DNA from: Sulfurovum sp.
Lineage (GTDB): Bacteria; Campylobacterota; Campylobacteria; Campylobacterales; Sulfurovaceae
Direction of reading: 5' to 3'
NCBI GenBank assembly: GCA_027081115.1
Contig: JALWLD010000057.1
Coordinates: 110,397 to 174,396 of the forward strand
DNA length: 64,000 nucleotides
The notes beneath the pieces are model-generated. The model did not search any database, was not told the origin of the DNA, and worked only from the letters and a program-made list of their open reading frames with translations. A program made the translations under genes and the position numbers. Positions 9,629 through 17,776 of this stretch are shown here, piece after piece. Within the stretch, counting starts at the first letter, position 1. Every line of letters starts with the position of its first letter.

Positions 9629-10240
9629 TTAGAACTGGTAAGTTACACCAAAGTTCCAAGTATCAATTTGAGCATCATAACCTGTTGTATCGATTGGAGC
9701 ATTAGGCTGGTCATCATAAAGTGATACATAGTCAACAAATACAGCAATGTTGTCTGTAAAAGAGTATGCTGCACCTAGACCCCAAGAGAAACCATCTTGA
9801 TCATCACTGTCTGGAGCATCAGAAAAAGAAGCAGCTGATGAAGCATAACCCAATAGTGCATATACATCAAAAGCATCAGTTACTGGATACATAGGTTTTA
9901 CATAGATTCCCCATGCATCTACACTCATATCATATGGAGTTACATCATTAATTGTTGAGTCAAGTCCAGCCCAGTATCTCCCTTCAACTGCTATGTAAGA
10001 GTTGAATTTATAACCCGCTTGAAACATGATTTCATCAAAATTCTCATCAAAACCAACTGGATCTGCTGGATTTGTAGCATCAATATTTAAGAGACCATAA
10101 CCCAAACCAAGATAGAATCCTGCATCTGTTACTACTGGCTCAACTACTACTGGCTCTTCTACCGGAGCGATATCCCCACCTGCTACTGCGAATGAACTCA
10201 TTGCTAATACAGCTACTGCTGATAAAACGATATTTTTCAT
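9629..10240 (-). CDS. Outer-membrane beta-barrel protein (OMP_b-brl / OmpA-like barrel)
   Basis: A 203-residue exported protein: signal peptide ending at AVAGG (about residue 21), a short Pro/Glu/Val-rich linker with two EPVV-type repeats (VEEPVVVEPVV), then eight or so amphipathic strands (FYLGLGYGLL, AAYSFTDNIAVFVDYVSL) ending in the aromatic YQF typical of barrel insertion signals. There is no C-terminal OmpA peptidoglycan-binding domain. It is monocistronic, with a strong sigma-70 promoter and a probable terminator. A small porin-like or structural surface protein is the best guess. Confidence 0.85.
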   Translation of the reverse strand: MKNIVLSAVAVLAMSSFAVAGGDIAPVEEPVVVEPVVTDAGFYLGLGYGLLNIDATNPADPVGFDENFDEIMFQAGYKFNSYIAVEGRYWAGLDSTINDVTPYDMSVDAWGIYVKPMYPVTDAFDVYALLGYASSAASFSDAPDSDDQDGFSWGLGAAYSFTDNIAVFVDYVSLYDDQPNAPIDTTGYDAQIDTWNFGVTYQF

Positions 10241-10276
10241 AATATCTCCTTGTTGTGTTTAATTTATTACGACGTT

Positions 10277-10306
10277 ATTATAACATCTTATCTTCAGTAG
10301 AGTCAA
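10277..10306 (-). promoter_or_regulatory. Sigma-70 promoter of the outer-membrane barrel gene
   Basis: On the minus strand TTGACT (10301-10306) lies 18 bp before a perfect TATAAT (10277-10282) preceded by TGT, an extended -10. It is one of the strongest canonical promoters in the window, fitting an abundant outer-membrane protein. Confidence 0.75.
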
Positions 10307-10546
10307 GTTTCTATATGAGAAGCAAATAAAAGAACAACAATAAATTGACAACTTTTCCTACTGTCAGGCAGCTTGGAGTACATTATCTCAATATATTTTA
10401 ACTCACAAAGGTTACCAAATAGAGCATATTTCAGTCAAATTTTAGCTATTTTATATAAAAAGTAAACAAAGGTTAACACAAAGTGTCAACAGAATCTTCT
10501 AAATAGTTAACAAGTTCCATTCTATAAATATTGGTTTGAATCATGA

Positions 10547-10552
10547 TATAAT
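10547..10552 (+). promoter_or_regulatory. -10 element (TATAAT) of the L,D-transpeptidase gene
   Basis: A perfect TATAAT preceded by TGA lies 26 bp before the chosen start codon at 10579. Transcription would begin near 10559, which leaves too little leader for the ATG at 10564 and supports the downstream ATG. Confidence 0.6.
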
Positions 10553-10578
10553 AATTCAAAAGTATGGATGAGGGAAAA

Positions 10579-11067
10579 ATGAAAAGAGTATGGATATTGA
10601 TGATATTTACATTTTCTTCTCTTTTTGCCTATAAAGAGATTGTTGTGGATCTCTCTGAACAGATGGCTTATGCTATAGAAGATGGCTTTGTGGCATTTGA
10701 AGGTCGGATATCTTCAGGAGTCATTGGAAGAGAAACACCTAATGGTGAGTATAGGATCCTGCAAAAGAAGCGTTTTCACAAGTCAAACCTCTGGCCAAAA
10801 CCAGATGGTGGAGCAAAGATGAATTATATGTTACGTTTGAGTAACTCCGGCATTGCGATGCATCTGGGGCATGTACCAAATAAACCAGCTTCCCACGGAT
10901 GTATCCGTATGAAGAGTGGATTTGCACAAAGGATGTTCAAGTGGGCAAGGGTAGGGATTCCTGTTTATGTTGAAGGGGATGCTTTGGATTATTTACACTT
11001 TAGAACAAATTATAAGAGTAAAGATTATTATGTAGACGATTACGGGATGATCGAGTATCATGATTGA
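10579..11067 (+). CDS. L,D-transpeptidase (YkuD family)
   Basis: A periplasmic enzyme that cross-links or modifies peptidoglycan through a catalytic cysteine. The signature HLGHVPNKPASHGCIRM is complete, with C108 as nucleophile. A signal peptide (WILMIFTFSSLFA) covers the first 17 residues. The start at 10579 is chosen because GAGGG lies 4 bp upstream; the in-frame ATG at 10564 sits only about 5 nt after the expected transcription start. At 162 residues it is a minimal YkuD domain without substrate-binding repeats. It is convergent with the next gene. Confidence 0.9.
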   Translation: MKRVWILMIFTFSSLFAYKEIVVDLSEQMAYAIEDGFVAFEGRISSGVIGRETPNGEYRILQKKRFHKSNLWPKPDGGAKMNYMLRLSNSGIAMHLGHVPNKPASHGCIRMKSGFAQRMFKWARVGIPVYVEGDALDYLHFRTNYKSKDYYVDDYGMIEYHD

Positions 11068-11096
11068 GATGTTGTTTTATATCGGGGCAGAATTTA

Positions 11097-11672
11097 TCAT
11101 TCAGTGATAGTGATTTTACGGAAGCTTTGAAAGATGAGTATAATCACGATGATCTCAATGACCAATAGTAAATAATGAAGATCATAGACCTGTGTCTGAT
11201 TGTCTGTAATCTGTTGGGCATTTAACACTTTATAAAAGATATATGCTATTCCCATACCTAAAAGATAACCCAGTTGTTTTGCTGTGTCCAGTTTGGTCAG
11301 TAGGAGATCTGTTTTAAGTAGAAGTGTTTCTGCTCTAACAAGGTAAGATCCAAAGACAAAAGTGATTTGATAACCTATATACATAAGCAGAGCAGTTTGA
11401 TACGAATAGGCATAGAGTAAAAAGTAGAGTATTGCTGCGACCAGTACAAGTTCAACAAAGAGTGAGATACGGAAAAACCAGGTGGCATTGAGTATATGGT
11501 TATAGAGTCTTGCTACAAGTAGCATAGAAAGAGCAAGGTAGACCCCACCTAAAGAGTATATGGAGGGTTCCAGGGGTGTATAGAGTGTAAAAATGGCACC
11601 GACACTCAGCCCTAAAAAGAGTGAGTTGAAGAACTTGTATCGGATGAACCATTCAGGGAGTATTGTTAACAT
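11097..11672 (-). CDS. Multi-pass membrane protein of unknown function
   Basis: A 191-residue protein with about five or six hydrophobic helices and no motif I recognise. One short hydrophilic stretch (RAETLLLKTDLLLTKLDTAK) lies between the membrane segments. It begins 13 bp after the stop of the TonB-dependent receptor on the same strand, so it is probably co-transcribed; a role in uptake or regulation of the receptor's ligand is only an inference. Confidence 0.7.
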   Translation of the reverse strand: MLTILPEWFIRYKFFNSLFLGLSVGAIFTLYTPLEPSIYSLGGVYLALSMLLVARLYNHILNATWFFRISLFVELVLVAAILYFLLYAYSYQTALLMYIGYQITFVFGSYLVRAETLLLKTDLLLTKLDTAKQLGYLLGMGIAYIFYKVLNAQQITDNQTQVYDLHYLLLVIEIIVIILIFQSFRKITITE

Positions 11673-11685
11673 AAAGTATTATAGC

Positions 11686-13539
11686 TTAAAAGCTGTATTT
11701 TACTTTTGCGTACAAAGAAGCCCCTTCGCTAGCATAACCATAGACTGATTGATACTCTTTGTCAAAAATGTTTCTTGCATGGAGCGTCAAGTCAAGATCT
11801 TCAGCAAGTTTGGCTCCGAAGTTTAGGTTCCATAAGGTATAGTTTCCTGTTGGTACATCTGCTGCAATAGGGAATCCTCCATCTGTGTCAGTTCTATCTC
11901 CAATGTACTGTGCATCTATACCAAAGTACATGTTGCTGTCAGTGTAGTAATTGGCAGAAACATTGAGTGTGTCTTTTGCACGTCTTGGCAGGTCTGATCC
12001 ATCATATTTTTCAAAGTCAATTAAGTGTGTATAGTTAGCATTTAGTACAAGGTTTTCCATTGGTGTGTAAGTACTGGAGATTTCTATTCCTGAGAATCTT
12101 GACTCTCCATCTACATTATAATAGCCATAATTAACATAATCATAATCTATGTAATCTTCTACTTTATTGTTGAAGTAAGAAATAGAGATGAGTTTTTTGT
12201 AGCTAGCAGTTATATCAAATCCTGTTGTATAGCTTGGATTTAGAAAAGTACCAAAAACAGTATTTGCAAATTGGAAAGAACTTGGTGCATCATACGAGGT
12301 ATAGTAGTTAGCAGCAGTAGTAAATCCTTCCAAAAATGAATGCTGATGTTTCAAACCTATTTTGTAAGTGGTTTTATTGTCAAATTCATCATAATTGTCA
12401 TAACGCAGGTTGGTTTCTAAAAGTGTTCTGTCATTGATATGATAGATATTTGAAATATAGACAGCTTTGTTTGTATACGCTGCTTCGCTTGCTGCGAAAT
12501 CATTGTATTGGTTGAATCCATCAATATCCTTGTACTCGAGACCAAGAATCACTTTTCCTACACCATAGTCATATTTGTTTATAAGCGAATATTCTTTGAT
12601 TGTTGCTTTGTATGCATTGACACCATCTCCAAAAAAAGGATTTGTAGTAAAATATTCTCTTTCATACTCTCCTTTACTTGCCTGGAAAAGAGCAGTGTAA
12701 TTATTGTATGAAAAATCATAGTTAAGTGCATAATTGGTTTGGTCTGAAGTAGCATGACTAAAGTCATCATCCGCTTGCGCAAATGAATAAGAATCATCCC
12801 ACTCTGTTTTTGTTTTGTAACGGTTGTAACTGAGTCTTAGTTTGTTATTTTCATTAAACGCGTAACCAAGTTTGATATTTCCATTTTTATTTTCATAACT
12901 GTCTGACTCAGCATCTCTTGGTGCTAGAGCTGAAAAACCATCACTGTCAAGGTATGAACCAAGTACCTGTGCAGTAAACCTTTCATCTTTATAAGAGAGG
13001 TCTGCATCAACGCCTTTGGTGTTATATGAACCATAAGAAAGTGCAAGTGAACCATGTACCCCCTTTTTAGGCTGTTTTGTAATGATGTTAATGACACCGG
13101 CTGAAGCGTTGGACCCCCAGATGGAACTTGCTCCGCCTTTTACGATTTCTATCTGCTTGATATTACTTGTGGTCAGTGCATCAAGAAGTGCTGTTCCATT
13201 AGTTGTACTGGGATCATTGAGTCTCATCCCGTCTATCATAACAAGTATCTGGCCTGAATCCATACCTCTCATAAAAAAAGAAGTAGGTTGTCCTAATCCT
13301 CCTGATTGAGCAACTTGGATACCGGACTGAGTGGAGATAGCCTGTGCTACAGTCTGGTAGCCTTTTTCTTCGATATCTTCAGCTGTGATGACTGTAATGT
13401 CAGAGGTTGTCTCAGCGATACTTTGTGTGGTTTTGTTGGCTGAGATAACAGTGATCTCTCCCATATCCACTTCTTCTGCATGTATATTTGTTGTTAAGAG
13501 TAGGGTTGCCGTGATAAGGCTAAGTGATTTGATGGTCAT
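11686..13539 (-). CDS. TonB-dependent outer-membrane receptor (BtuB/CirA-like)
   Basis: A 617-residue receptor: signal peptide ending at IHAEE, a TonB-box-like segment (MGEITVISA), a plug domain (GYQTVAQAISTQSGIQV, SIWGSNASAGVINIITKQP) and a 22-strand-type barrel ending in YSF. The start at 13539 is preferred because AAGGA lies just upstream and it gives a clean signal peptide; the frame is open 53 codons further but that extension is not signal-like. The ligand is unknown; overall shape is closest to BtuB-like receptors. Partners ExbB-ExbD-TonB are encoded at 57.7 kb. Confidence 0.9.
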   Translation of the reverse strand: MTIKSLSLITATLLLTTNIHAEEVDMGEITVISANKTTQSIAETTSDITVITAEDIEEKGYQTVAQAISTQSGIQVAQSGGLGQPTSFFMRGMDSGQILVMIDGMRLNDPSTTNGTALLDALTTSNIKQIEIVKGGASSIWGSNASAGVINIITKQPKKGVHGSLALSYGSYNTKGVDADLSYKDERFTAQVLGSYLDSDGFSALAPRDAESDSYENKNGNIKLGYAFNENNKLRLSYNRYKTKTEWDDSYSFAQADDDFSHATSDQTNYALNYDFSYNNYTALFQASKGEYEREYFTTNPFFGDGVNAYKATIKEYSLINKYDYGVGKVILGLEYKDIDGFNQYNDFAASEAAYTNKAVYISNIYHINDRTLLETNLRYDNYDEFDNKTTYKIGLKHQHSFLEGFTTAANYYTSYDAPSSFQFANTVFGTFLNPSYTTGFDITASYKKLISISYFNNKVEDYIDYDYVNYGYYNVDGESRFSGIEISSTYTPMENLVLNANYTHLIDFEKYDGSDLPRRAKDTLNVSANYYTDSNMYFGIDAQYIGDRTDTDGGFPIAADVPTGNYTLWNLNFGAKLAEDLDLTLHARNIFDKEYQSVYGYASEGASLYAKVKYSF

Positions 13540-13627
13540 TATGTTTCCTTGTTTTATATTAGGTCTGGAATAGCCAAACTTATATGTGTTATGTATGTGT
13601 ATAAATGTATAGAGCGTGTGTATAAAA

Positions 13628-13792
13628 TTATGCTGAGTGAAGAGGAGGAGAGGTTTTATATTCTTCAATTTTAAAGGCATGGTTGTGGTACTGAACATTA
13701 CTGTCTACGGTACATAATTTATTGAGAGTAGAATACATCGCAATAATTGCCAAAGAATAGTAACGTTTGGTATAGCCTCGTAAGTGTTTCAT
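13628..13792 (-). CDS. Possible small protein upstream of the TonB receptor
   Basis: A 54-codon frame on the receptor's strand, ending 88 bp before its start. The predicted peptide has a basic N-terminus (KHLRGYTKRYY), a short hydrophobic stretch (SLAIIAMYS), one Cys and three His residues after it, and ends PPLHSA. No ribosome site is seen, but a TAAAAT hexamer lies exactly 6 nt before the ATG, which would make the message leaderless. It could be a leader peptide or small exported metal-linked protein, or chance. I do not recognise the sequence. Confidence 0.3.
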   Translation of the reverse strand: MKHLRGYTKRYYSLAIIAMYSTLNKLCTVDSNVQYHNHAFKIEEYKTSPPLHSA

Positions 13793-13826
13793 GTGCGGAT
13801 TTTACACTAATTTAAATAAAATCGAG

Positions 13827-13832
13827 TATAAT
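13827..13832 (+). promoter_or_regulatory. -10 element (TATAAT) of dapD
   Basis: A perfect TATAAT lies 37 bp before the dapD ATG at 13870; a strong AGGAG (13859-13863) sits 6 bp before that ATG and fixes the start. Confidence 0.6.
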
Positions 13833-13869
13833 CCTTAAAAATATTTTTTATTATTATCAGGAGAATTCA

Positions 13870-15063
13870 ATGGCAATTGAAACAGTTACATTAACAGATG
13901 AATTTAAAGCATTGGTAGCAGACGTTACTTCACAAGAGGGCTACAGAGAGCCGATTGCATTTGGTATTGCTAGAGTGGACAGGGGGCAGAAGAATGCTGA
14001 AAAAGTACTTCAGGCAAATTTTGGTCTTGTAAACTGGAAAGAAAATTATGGTTCTGCAGCGGTATTTATCAAGGCATTGCAAGAGGCAAACTGTGATGTA
14101 AATTGCGCAGCTTCTGAGTTTGTAACAACGATCAATGATAACTTTGTGCAGAATTGTATGGCTGCATTTGCACCATATCTTGCAGAAGCAACAGGCGAAG
14201 CACATAAAAATGTACAAGTCATTAAAACATTGGCGTCTATGGAAGATATTGCTAAGAATTTTAGAATTGTTTTCTTGTTTGAAGATGCAAATCCTCAGTC
14301 AGTGGAATCTGTCTATTTGAAGCTCTATTCTATTTCATTGGCAAAAGCACCACTTAGAAGAGTAAATCTTAATGGTGCCTTTGGCATCTTGTCAAATGTG
14401 GCATGGGTTGGGAATACACCTTATGAGCTTGACTACCTTAGAGAGAATGAAATAGAAATGAAACTCAACGGCACATTCCCAAAAATTGATTCTGTAGATA
14501 AGTTCCCAAGATATCTACAACACATCATCCCAGCAGATAATACAAGAATACTTGAAGCTTCCAAAGTAAGAATGGGTGCACAGTTGGCAGCTGGTACTAC
14601 AGTAATGCCAGGTGCTTCATACATCAATTTCAATGCAGGGACACTTGGTCCGGTAATGGTTGAAGGACGTATCTCTTCTTCTGCGATTGTAGGTGCCGGT
14701 TCAGATGTCGGTGGTGGTGCAAGTATCCTTGGTGTACTTTCAGGAACTGACGGAAACCCTATTACTATTGGAGAAAATACATTGTTAGGTGCAAACTCTA
14801 CTTGTGGTATTCCTCTTGGTGATGCATGTATTATTGATGGTGGTTTGGCAATTTTTGCTGGAACAAAAGTTTCCATAACAGAAGAAGAACTAGCGAAGAT
14901 CATCGAAGCAAACCCAGGAAAAGAGATAGAGTATAAAAATATTTTCAGAGCCGATGAACTGCAGGGATTAAATGGTTTACATTTCAGACAGGACTCTACT
15001 ACCGGAGAGATCGTAGTGAGAAGATCAACTAGAGAAGTACAGCTTAACGCAGTATTGCATTAA
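13870..15063 (+). CDS. dapD: 2,3,4,5-tetrahydrodipicolinate N-succinyltransferase (long epsilonproteobacterial form)
   Basis: Transfers succinyl from succinyl-CoA to tetrahydrodipicolinate in diaminopimelate and lysine synthesis. The 397 residues comprise an alpha/beta N-terminal domain and a left-handed parallel beta-helix from about residue 235 to 340 with hexapeptide repeats (AGTTVMPGASYINFNAGT, VEGRISSSAIVGAGSDVG, ITIGENTLLGANSTCGI). It is much longer than the E. coli enzyme (about 274) but matches the Campylobacter-type enzyme. It has its own promoter, is followed by a small unknown gene, and is the only lysine-pathway gene here. Confidence 0.92.
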   Translation: MAIETVTLTDEFKALVADVTSQEGYREPIAFGIARVDRGQKNAEKVLQANFGLVNWKENYGSAAVFIKALQEANCDVNCAASEFVTTINDNFVQNCMAAFAPYLAEATGEAHKNVQVIKTLASMEDIAKNFRIVFLFEDANPQSVESVYLKLYSISLAKAPLRRVNLNGAFGILSNVAWVGNTPYELDYLRENEIEMKLNGTFPKIDSVDKFPRYLQHIIPADNTRILEASKVRMGAQLAAGTTVMPGASYINFNAGTLGPVMVEGRISSSAIVGAGSDVGGGASILGVLSGTDGNPITIGENTLLGANSTCGIPLGDACIIDGGLAIFAGTKVSITEEELAKIIEANPGKEIEYKNIFRADELQGLNGLHFRQDSTTGEIVVRRSTREVQLNAVLH

Positions 15064-15104
15064 AATGTAAGTGGGGCGATTGTGATCGTACCAAAAGGTA
15101 AAAA

Positions 15105-15341
15105 ATGAACGAAGAAAATGTAGTAGAACGTGTCTGTCTTTTGGCACTTATGAAAAAAGAGCCAGAAGAGACACTCCTGGATGTACAAAAGATGCTTGTT
15201 GAGACAGGTATGTTTGAGATGAAAGAGTGTAAAGAGGTGTTTAAAAAACTTGAAGATGAACAGTATATCTCTTCGAATGGCTCTTTGACTATGAAGGGTG
15301 TAATGGAAGCCAAAGTGGCTGAAGAGATGTTTAAGCAATGA
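15105..15341 (+). CDS. Conserved-looking small protein of unknown function
   Basis: A 78-residue, charged, mainly helical protein (KEPEETLLDVQKMLVETG, KECKEVFKKLEDEQYIS), with no signal peptide or membrane segment. The pattern of helices followed by a short beta turn (YISSNGSLTMKG) looks like a small winged-helix-like fold, but I do not recognise a family. It follows dapD by 41 bp. Its stop codon is the first triplet of hairpin repeat copy B. Confidence 0.7.
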   Translation: MNEENVVERVCLLALMKKEPEETLLDVQKMLVETGMFEMKECKEVFKKLEDEQYISSNGSLTMKGVMEAKVAEEMFKQ

Positions 15342-15388
15342 GAACCGTTAATCAAATGACAATAGTTTGTTGTTTGTAGGTTCAGAAT
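15339..15388 (+). repeat. Intergenic hairpin repeat, copy B
   Basis: The second copy of the element at 8364-8413, also starting at the upstream gene's TGA stop. The stem (15353-15362 with 15367-15376, loop TAGT) is kept: one T-A pair in copy A is a C-G pair here, and two C-G/G-C pairs become G-T wobbles. That pattern suggests selection on an RNA structure. It lies in the 63-bp gap before the S4-domain gene. Confidence 0.7.
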
Positions 15389-15404
15389 AAAAAAAGGATA
15401 AAAC

Positions 15405-15650
15405 ATGCGTGTAGACAAATGGTTGTCGGCGGTGAATGTTGTGAAGCGTCGTACGATCGCTACTGATATGTTAAAATCCGGCGTAGTTTTTGTTAATGAT
15501 ATGAAAGCAAAAGCTTCTAAAGATCTGAAGATCGGAGACAAAGTGACCATCGAGTATCTTAAAGGGGCAAAGTCTTACGAAGTGTTGCAGATACCTACAA
15601 CCAAGACAATCCCAAAAAGTCAAAAAGAAGAGTATGTGAAAGAGTTGTAA
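15405..15650 (+). CDS. S4-domain RNA-binding protein (RqcP/Hsp15-like)
   Basis: An 81-residue protein that is essentially one S4 domain: MRVDKWLSAVNVVKRRT-type alpha-L motif at the start, then SGVVFVNDMKAKAS and the beta strand KIGDKVTIEYLKG. Relatives (Hsp15/HslR in enterics, RqcP in Firmicutes) bind the 50S subunit carrying stalled peptidyl-tRNA. A similar ribosome rescue role is likely but not shown by sequence. It lies directly before trpD with no gap. Confidence 0.85.
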   Translation: MRVDKWLSAVNVVKRRTIATDMLKSGVVFVNDMKAKASKDLKIGDKVTIEYLKGAKSYEVLQIPTTKTIPKSQKEEYVKEL

Positions 15651-16625
15651 ATGAATATAAAATATCAATTTGAAAAACTGTTTAACAATGAGATGTCTGC
15701 GGACGAGGCACGTCAGTTTCTTATAGAGCTTTATGAAAAAGGTGAGAGTGGAGCTGATATAGCAGCAGCAGCTTCTGTAATGCGTGAGCACTCCATTAAA
15801 CTTGCACTTTCTGATGCTTTACGTGAAAAAGCTATAGATATTGTAGGTACGGGTGGAGACAAGAGTGGTTCTTTTAATATCTCTACTACAGTTTCTCTTT
15901 TGCTTGCTTCTCTTGGACGTGTGGTGGCGAAACATGGGAACAGAAGTATTACTTCAAACTCGGGTTCTACAGATGTATTGGAAGCTTTGGGTATAAATCT
16001 TAATCTCTCTATGGATAATAAGATCAAGATGTTAGAAGAGACGGGTTTTTGTTTCTTTCCTGCAACAGATCATCATCCTGCCATGAATCATATTATGCCA
16101 ATTCGTAAATCTATAGAACATAGAACCATCTTTAATCTTCTGGGACCTCTGACTAACCCCGCAGGTGCAAAAAAATATATGTTGGGTGTATTTGATCCTG
16201 TTTATATCAAACCTATGGCAGAAGCCTTGCTTGAACTAGATACAAAAAGAGCGTATGTTGTCTCTTCTCATGATGGGATGGATGAACTTTCTCTCTCTGG
16301 GAATTCATCATTTGCCTATGTGGAAGACAATCGTATTTCACAAGGAGAGATAAATCCTGAATCATTAGGATTTACACTGGCCTCAAAAGAGATGATACAA
16401 GGTGGAGATGCAAAGGTAAATGCACAGATCACAAAAGATATTTTTTCTGGTGTTGAGCAAGGCCCTAAAAGAGATATTATTGTGCTTAATGCAGCATTTG
16501 CACTTTTTGTAGATGGCGGGGTGAGAGATATAGATGAAGCTATTGAAATGGCAAAAGAGGGCCTGGATTCAGGGAAAGCTGCAAAGCATTTGAAAAAAAT
16601 AGCTAAATTCAGTCAAACTGTATAA
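15651..16625 (+). CDS. trpD: Anthranilate phosphoribosyltransferase
   Basis: Joins anthranilate to PRPP in tryptophan synthesis. The 324 residues include the PRPP-binding loop GTGGDKSGSFNIST (about residues 66-79), KHGNRSITSNSGSTDVLEALG, and MPIRKSIEHRTIFNLLGPLTNP. It stands alone, away from other trp genes, between an S4 protein and tsaE, and starts right after the S4 gene stop, so it belongs to a mixed housekeeping operon. Confidence 0.94.
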   Translation: MNIKYQFEKLFNNEMSADEARQFLIELYEKGESGADIAAAASVMREHSIKLALSDALREKAIDIVGTGGDKSGSFNISTTVSLLLASLGRVVAKHGNRSITSNSGSTDVLEALGINLNLSMDNKIKMLEETGFCFFPATDHHPAMNHIMPIRKSIEHRTIFNLLGPLTNPAGAKKYMLGVFDPVYIKPMAEALLELDTKRAYVVSSHDGMDELSLSGNSSFAYVEDNRISQGEINPESLGFTLASKEMIQGGDAKVNAQITKDIFSGVEQGPKRDIIVLNAAFALFVDGGVRDIDEAIEMAKEGLDSGKAAKHLKKIAKFSQTV

Positions 16626-16631
16626 CGTCAG

Positions 16632-17045
16632 ATGATAAAAGAAATTACAGCATCACTTTTGGAATTAGATGGGGTAGTAAAGTATTTACATGAAGTTTTA
16701 CCCCACAATGCCATTGTTTTTCTGAGAGGAGATCTGGCAGCAGGTAAAACTACTCTGACACAGGCAGTAGCCAAAGCCAAAGGTATTGATGCTGAAGTAA
16801 CATCTCCGACTTTTTCTCTACAACAGTGCTATGCTGATGATCTTTATCATTACGATCTCTATCGTCTTGATCATGAAGAGTTTATGAACTTAGGACTTTT
16901 TGAAGAGTTTGAAAAGAATGGGTGGCATATGGTAGAGTGGGGCTCAGATGGGCTTAAAGCCTTTTTAGAAGGTGTTGGCTATAATGTAGCCCTTGTAGAG
17001 ATAGAGAATCAAGAAGAGAAAAGATTGTATAGGATAACTGTTTAA
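16632..17045 (+). CDS. tsaE: tRNA threonylcarbamoyladenosine synthesis ATPase TsaE
   Basis: A small ATPase of 137 residues needed with TsaB and TsaD for the t6A modification of tRNAs reading ANN codons. The P-loop is GDLAAGKTTL (about residues 33-42), followed by the family motifs SPTFSLQQCY and HYDLYRL, and the late HMVEWG. It overlaps lptB by one base (TAATG), giving the order tsaE-lptB also found in Campylobacter. Confidence 0.93.
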   Translation: MIKEITASLLELDGVVKYLHEVLPHNAIVFLRGDLAAGKTTLTQAVAKAKGIDAEVTSPTFSLQQCYADDLYHYDLYRLDHEEFMNLGLFEEFEKNGWHMVEWGSDGLKAFLEGVGYNVALVEIENQEEKRLYRITV

Positions 17046-17767
17046 TGCACACACTTGAAGCCAGAGCACTTGCAAAAACTATTAAAAAGACCAACATAGT
17101 GCATGACATTTCGCTCATTGTAAAGAGTAGAGAGATTGTTGGTTTGCTTGGTCCCAATGGTGCGGGGAAAACCACCTCTTTTTATATGGTCTGTGGTTTG
17201 ACAGATGCTACAGCAGGAGAAGTGTTTTTAGATGGAGAAGATATTACAAAACTGCCTTTAAGTTCACGTGCTCAGATGGGGATTGGGTATTTGCCTCAGG
17301 AGTCAAGTATTTTTAAAGACTTGACGGTGGAGGAAAATCTATTCATCGCTGCTGAAGCATTAAATATTGATAAAGAGAAAGTACAGCCACGTATCGAAAA
17401 ACTTCTAGAGATCTTCAATATTGAACCTATACGTGCACGTATAGGTATACGTCTAAGTGGAGGAGAGAGAAGAAGGGTAGAGATAGCACGTGCATTAGTC
17501 GGAGAGCCTAAATTCCTTCTTCTAGATGAACCTTTTGCAGGTGTTGACCCTATAGCAGTACTTGATATCCAAAATATTATTAAACAGTTGGTTGATCTTG
17601 ATATGGGAATATTGATTACTGATCATAATGTACGAGAAACTTTGGGCATTTGTGACCGAGCTTATGTAATGCGTTCAGGAGAAATGTTGGCAAGTGGTAC
17701 TTCTGATGAAATTGCCAATGATGAAAATGTACGAAAGTATTATCTTGGAGAGCATTTTACATTTTAA
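17045..17767 (+). CDS. lptB: LPS export ABC transporter ATP-binding protein LptB
   Basis: The ATPase that powers LptFG extraction of lipopolysaccharide from the inner membrane. 240 residues with Walker A GPNGAGKTTS (about 37-46), the LptB-like LPQESSIFKDLTVEENL, signature LSGGERRRVEIARAL, and Walker B LLLDEPFAGVDP. In Campylobacter the next gene is rpoN; here a TIGR02757 gene follows instead. lptF and lptG are not in the window. Confidence 0.94.
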   Translation: MHTLEARALAKTIKKTNIVHDISLIVKSREIVGLLGPNGAGKTTSFYMVCGLTDATAGEVFLDGEDITKLPLSSRAQMGIGYLPQESSIFKDLTVEENLFIAAEALNIDKEKVQPRIEKLLEIFNIEPIRARIGIRLSGGERRRVEIARALVGEPKFLLLDEPFAGVDPIAVLDIQNIIKQLVDLDMGILITDHNVRETLGICDRAYVMRSGEMLASGTSDEIANDENVRKYYLGEHFTF

Positions 17768-17776
17768 GGATATTTT

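Larger units (their letters stand above)
10241..10578. other. 338-bp intergenic region with divergent promoters
   Basis: The gap between the divergent barrel and L,D-transpeptidase genes holds a sigma-70 promoter for each (10277-10306 minus, 10547-10552 plus). The middle is AT-rich and includes GTTAAC-type repeats (10471, 10507), which I cannot assign to a regulator. No gene or RNA was recognised. Confidence 0.6.
13540..13869. other. 330-bp intergenic region between TonB receptor and dapD
   Basis: It holds the dapD promoter (13827-13832) and ribosome site on the plus strand, and on the minus strand a 54-codon open frame listed separately. No cobalamin or other riboswitch consensus was recognised by eye upstream of the receptor. 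Confidence 0.5.

Noticed and set aside
13540-13698. 53-codon in-frame extension of the TonB receptor start
   Set aside because: Not signal-peptide-like, and the ATG at 13539 has AAGGA upstream and gives a normal signal peptide.
13788-13809. TTCAT followed at 15 bp by TACACT upstream of dapD, resembling the regulon box
   Set aside because: The distal half-site is absent (CTCGT) and dapD has its own perfect TATAAT closer to the start.
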